Part shown: in pieces, positions 6,793 through 6,807 of the stretch
How the letters are laid out: the number at the start of each line of letters is the position of its first letter
Numbering within the stretch: position 1 is the first letter of the stretch
Source of the DNA: SURF-24 sp964537965
GTDB taxonomy: Bacteria; Bacteroidota; Ignavibacteria; Ignavibacteriales; SURF-24
NCBI GenBank assembly: GCA_964537965.1
Contig: CAZIDB010000244.1
Location: 1 to 6,807, forward strand
Length of the DNA stretch: 6,807 nt
Direction of reading: 5' to 3'
Notes under the pieces: generated by a model
The model's database searches: none
Seen by the model: the letters and a program-made list of their open reading frames with translations, nothing else
Told to the model about the DNA's origin: nothing
Position numbers and translations under genes: made by a program

Positions 6793-6807
6793 TCAGATTG
6801 AGACCTC

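Larger units (their letters stand above)
6352..6807. other. 456-nt region without a confident gene
   Basis: This stretch holds the peptidase leader and promoter (to 6410), the two octamer-period repeat blocks, and the weak frame described separately. The last 60 bases are less AT-rich than the repeat zone and may belong to something that continues past the window edge, but I could not identify it. I saw no tRNA, rho-independent terminator or transposon end. Confidence 0.6.

Overview
The window is compact, AT-rich bacterial DNA with every clear gene on the minus strand. Read in the direction of transcription (right to left), the order is: an M16-family zinc peptidase, three respiratory complex I genes (nuoG, nuoH, nuoI), comM (a Mg-chelatase-like AAA+ ATPase), and the 5' part of a tRNA-Tyr gene cut by the left edge. 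Two candidate promoters, one for the peptidase and one for the tRNA, share the Bacteroidota-type layout: a -33 TTG, a 20-nt spacer, and a -7 box TAnnTTT(G). With the low GC and weak Shine-Dalgarno sequences, this suggests the Bacteroidota/Chlorobiota/Ignavibacteriota group. An Ignavibacteria-like organism is my best guess, but no marker gene here settles it.

Layout: 1-54 tRNA-Tyr(GUA), partial; 55-183 spacer with the tRNA promoter; 184-1725 comM; 1787-2281 nuoI (start revised inward from a longer open frame); 2332-3363 nuoH; 3375-5048 nuoG; 5086-6351 M16 peptidase, apparently starting at TTG; 6352-6807 no confident gene, but a promoter, an 8-bp-period degenerate tandem repeat, and one weak open frame.

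The gaps between the protein genes are short (37, 11, 50 and 61 nt), and no obvious terminator or internal promoter separates them. All five may therefore be one transcript starting near 6373. NuoG, NuoH and NuoI belong to NADH:quinone oxidoreductase. NuoG and NuoI carry FeS clusters of the peripheral arm, and NuoH is the membrane subunit at the quinone site. The rest of the complex (NuoA-F, J-N) is not in this window, so the nuo genes are split or interrupted here. The M16 peptidase and ComM have no known role in complex I, and their adjacency may be incidental.

I see no defence system, mobile element, CRISPR array or clearly new system. The points most worth a second look are the isolated nuoGHI block, the short NuoG that keeps the N7 cysteine motif, the non-ATG start of the peptidase, and the octamer repeat array at the right end.
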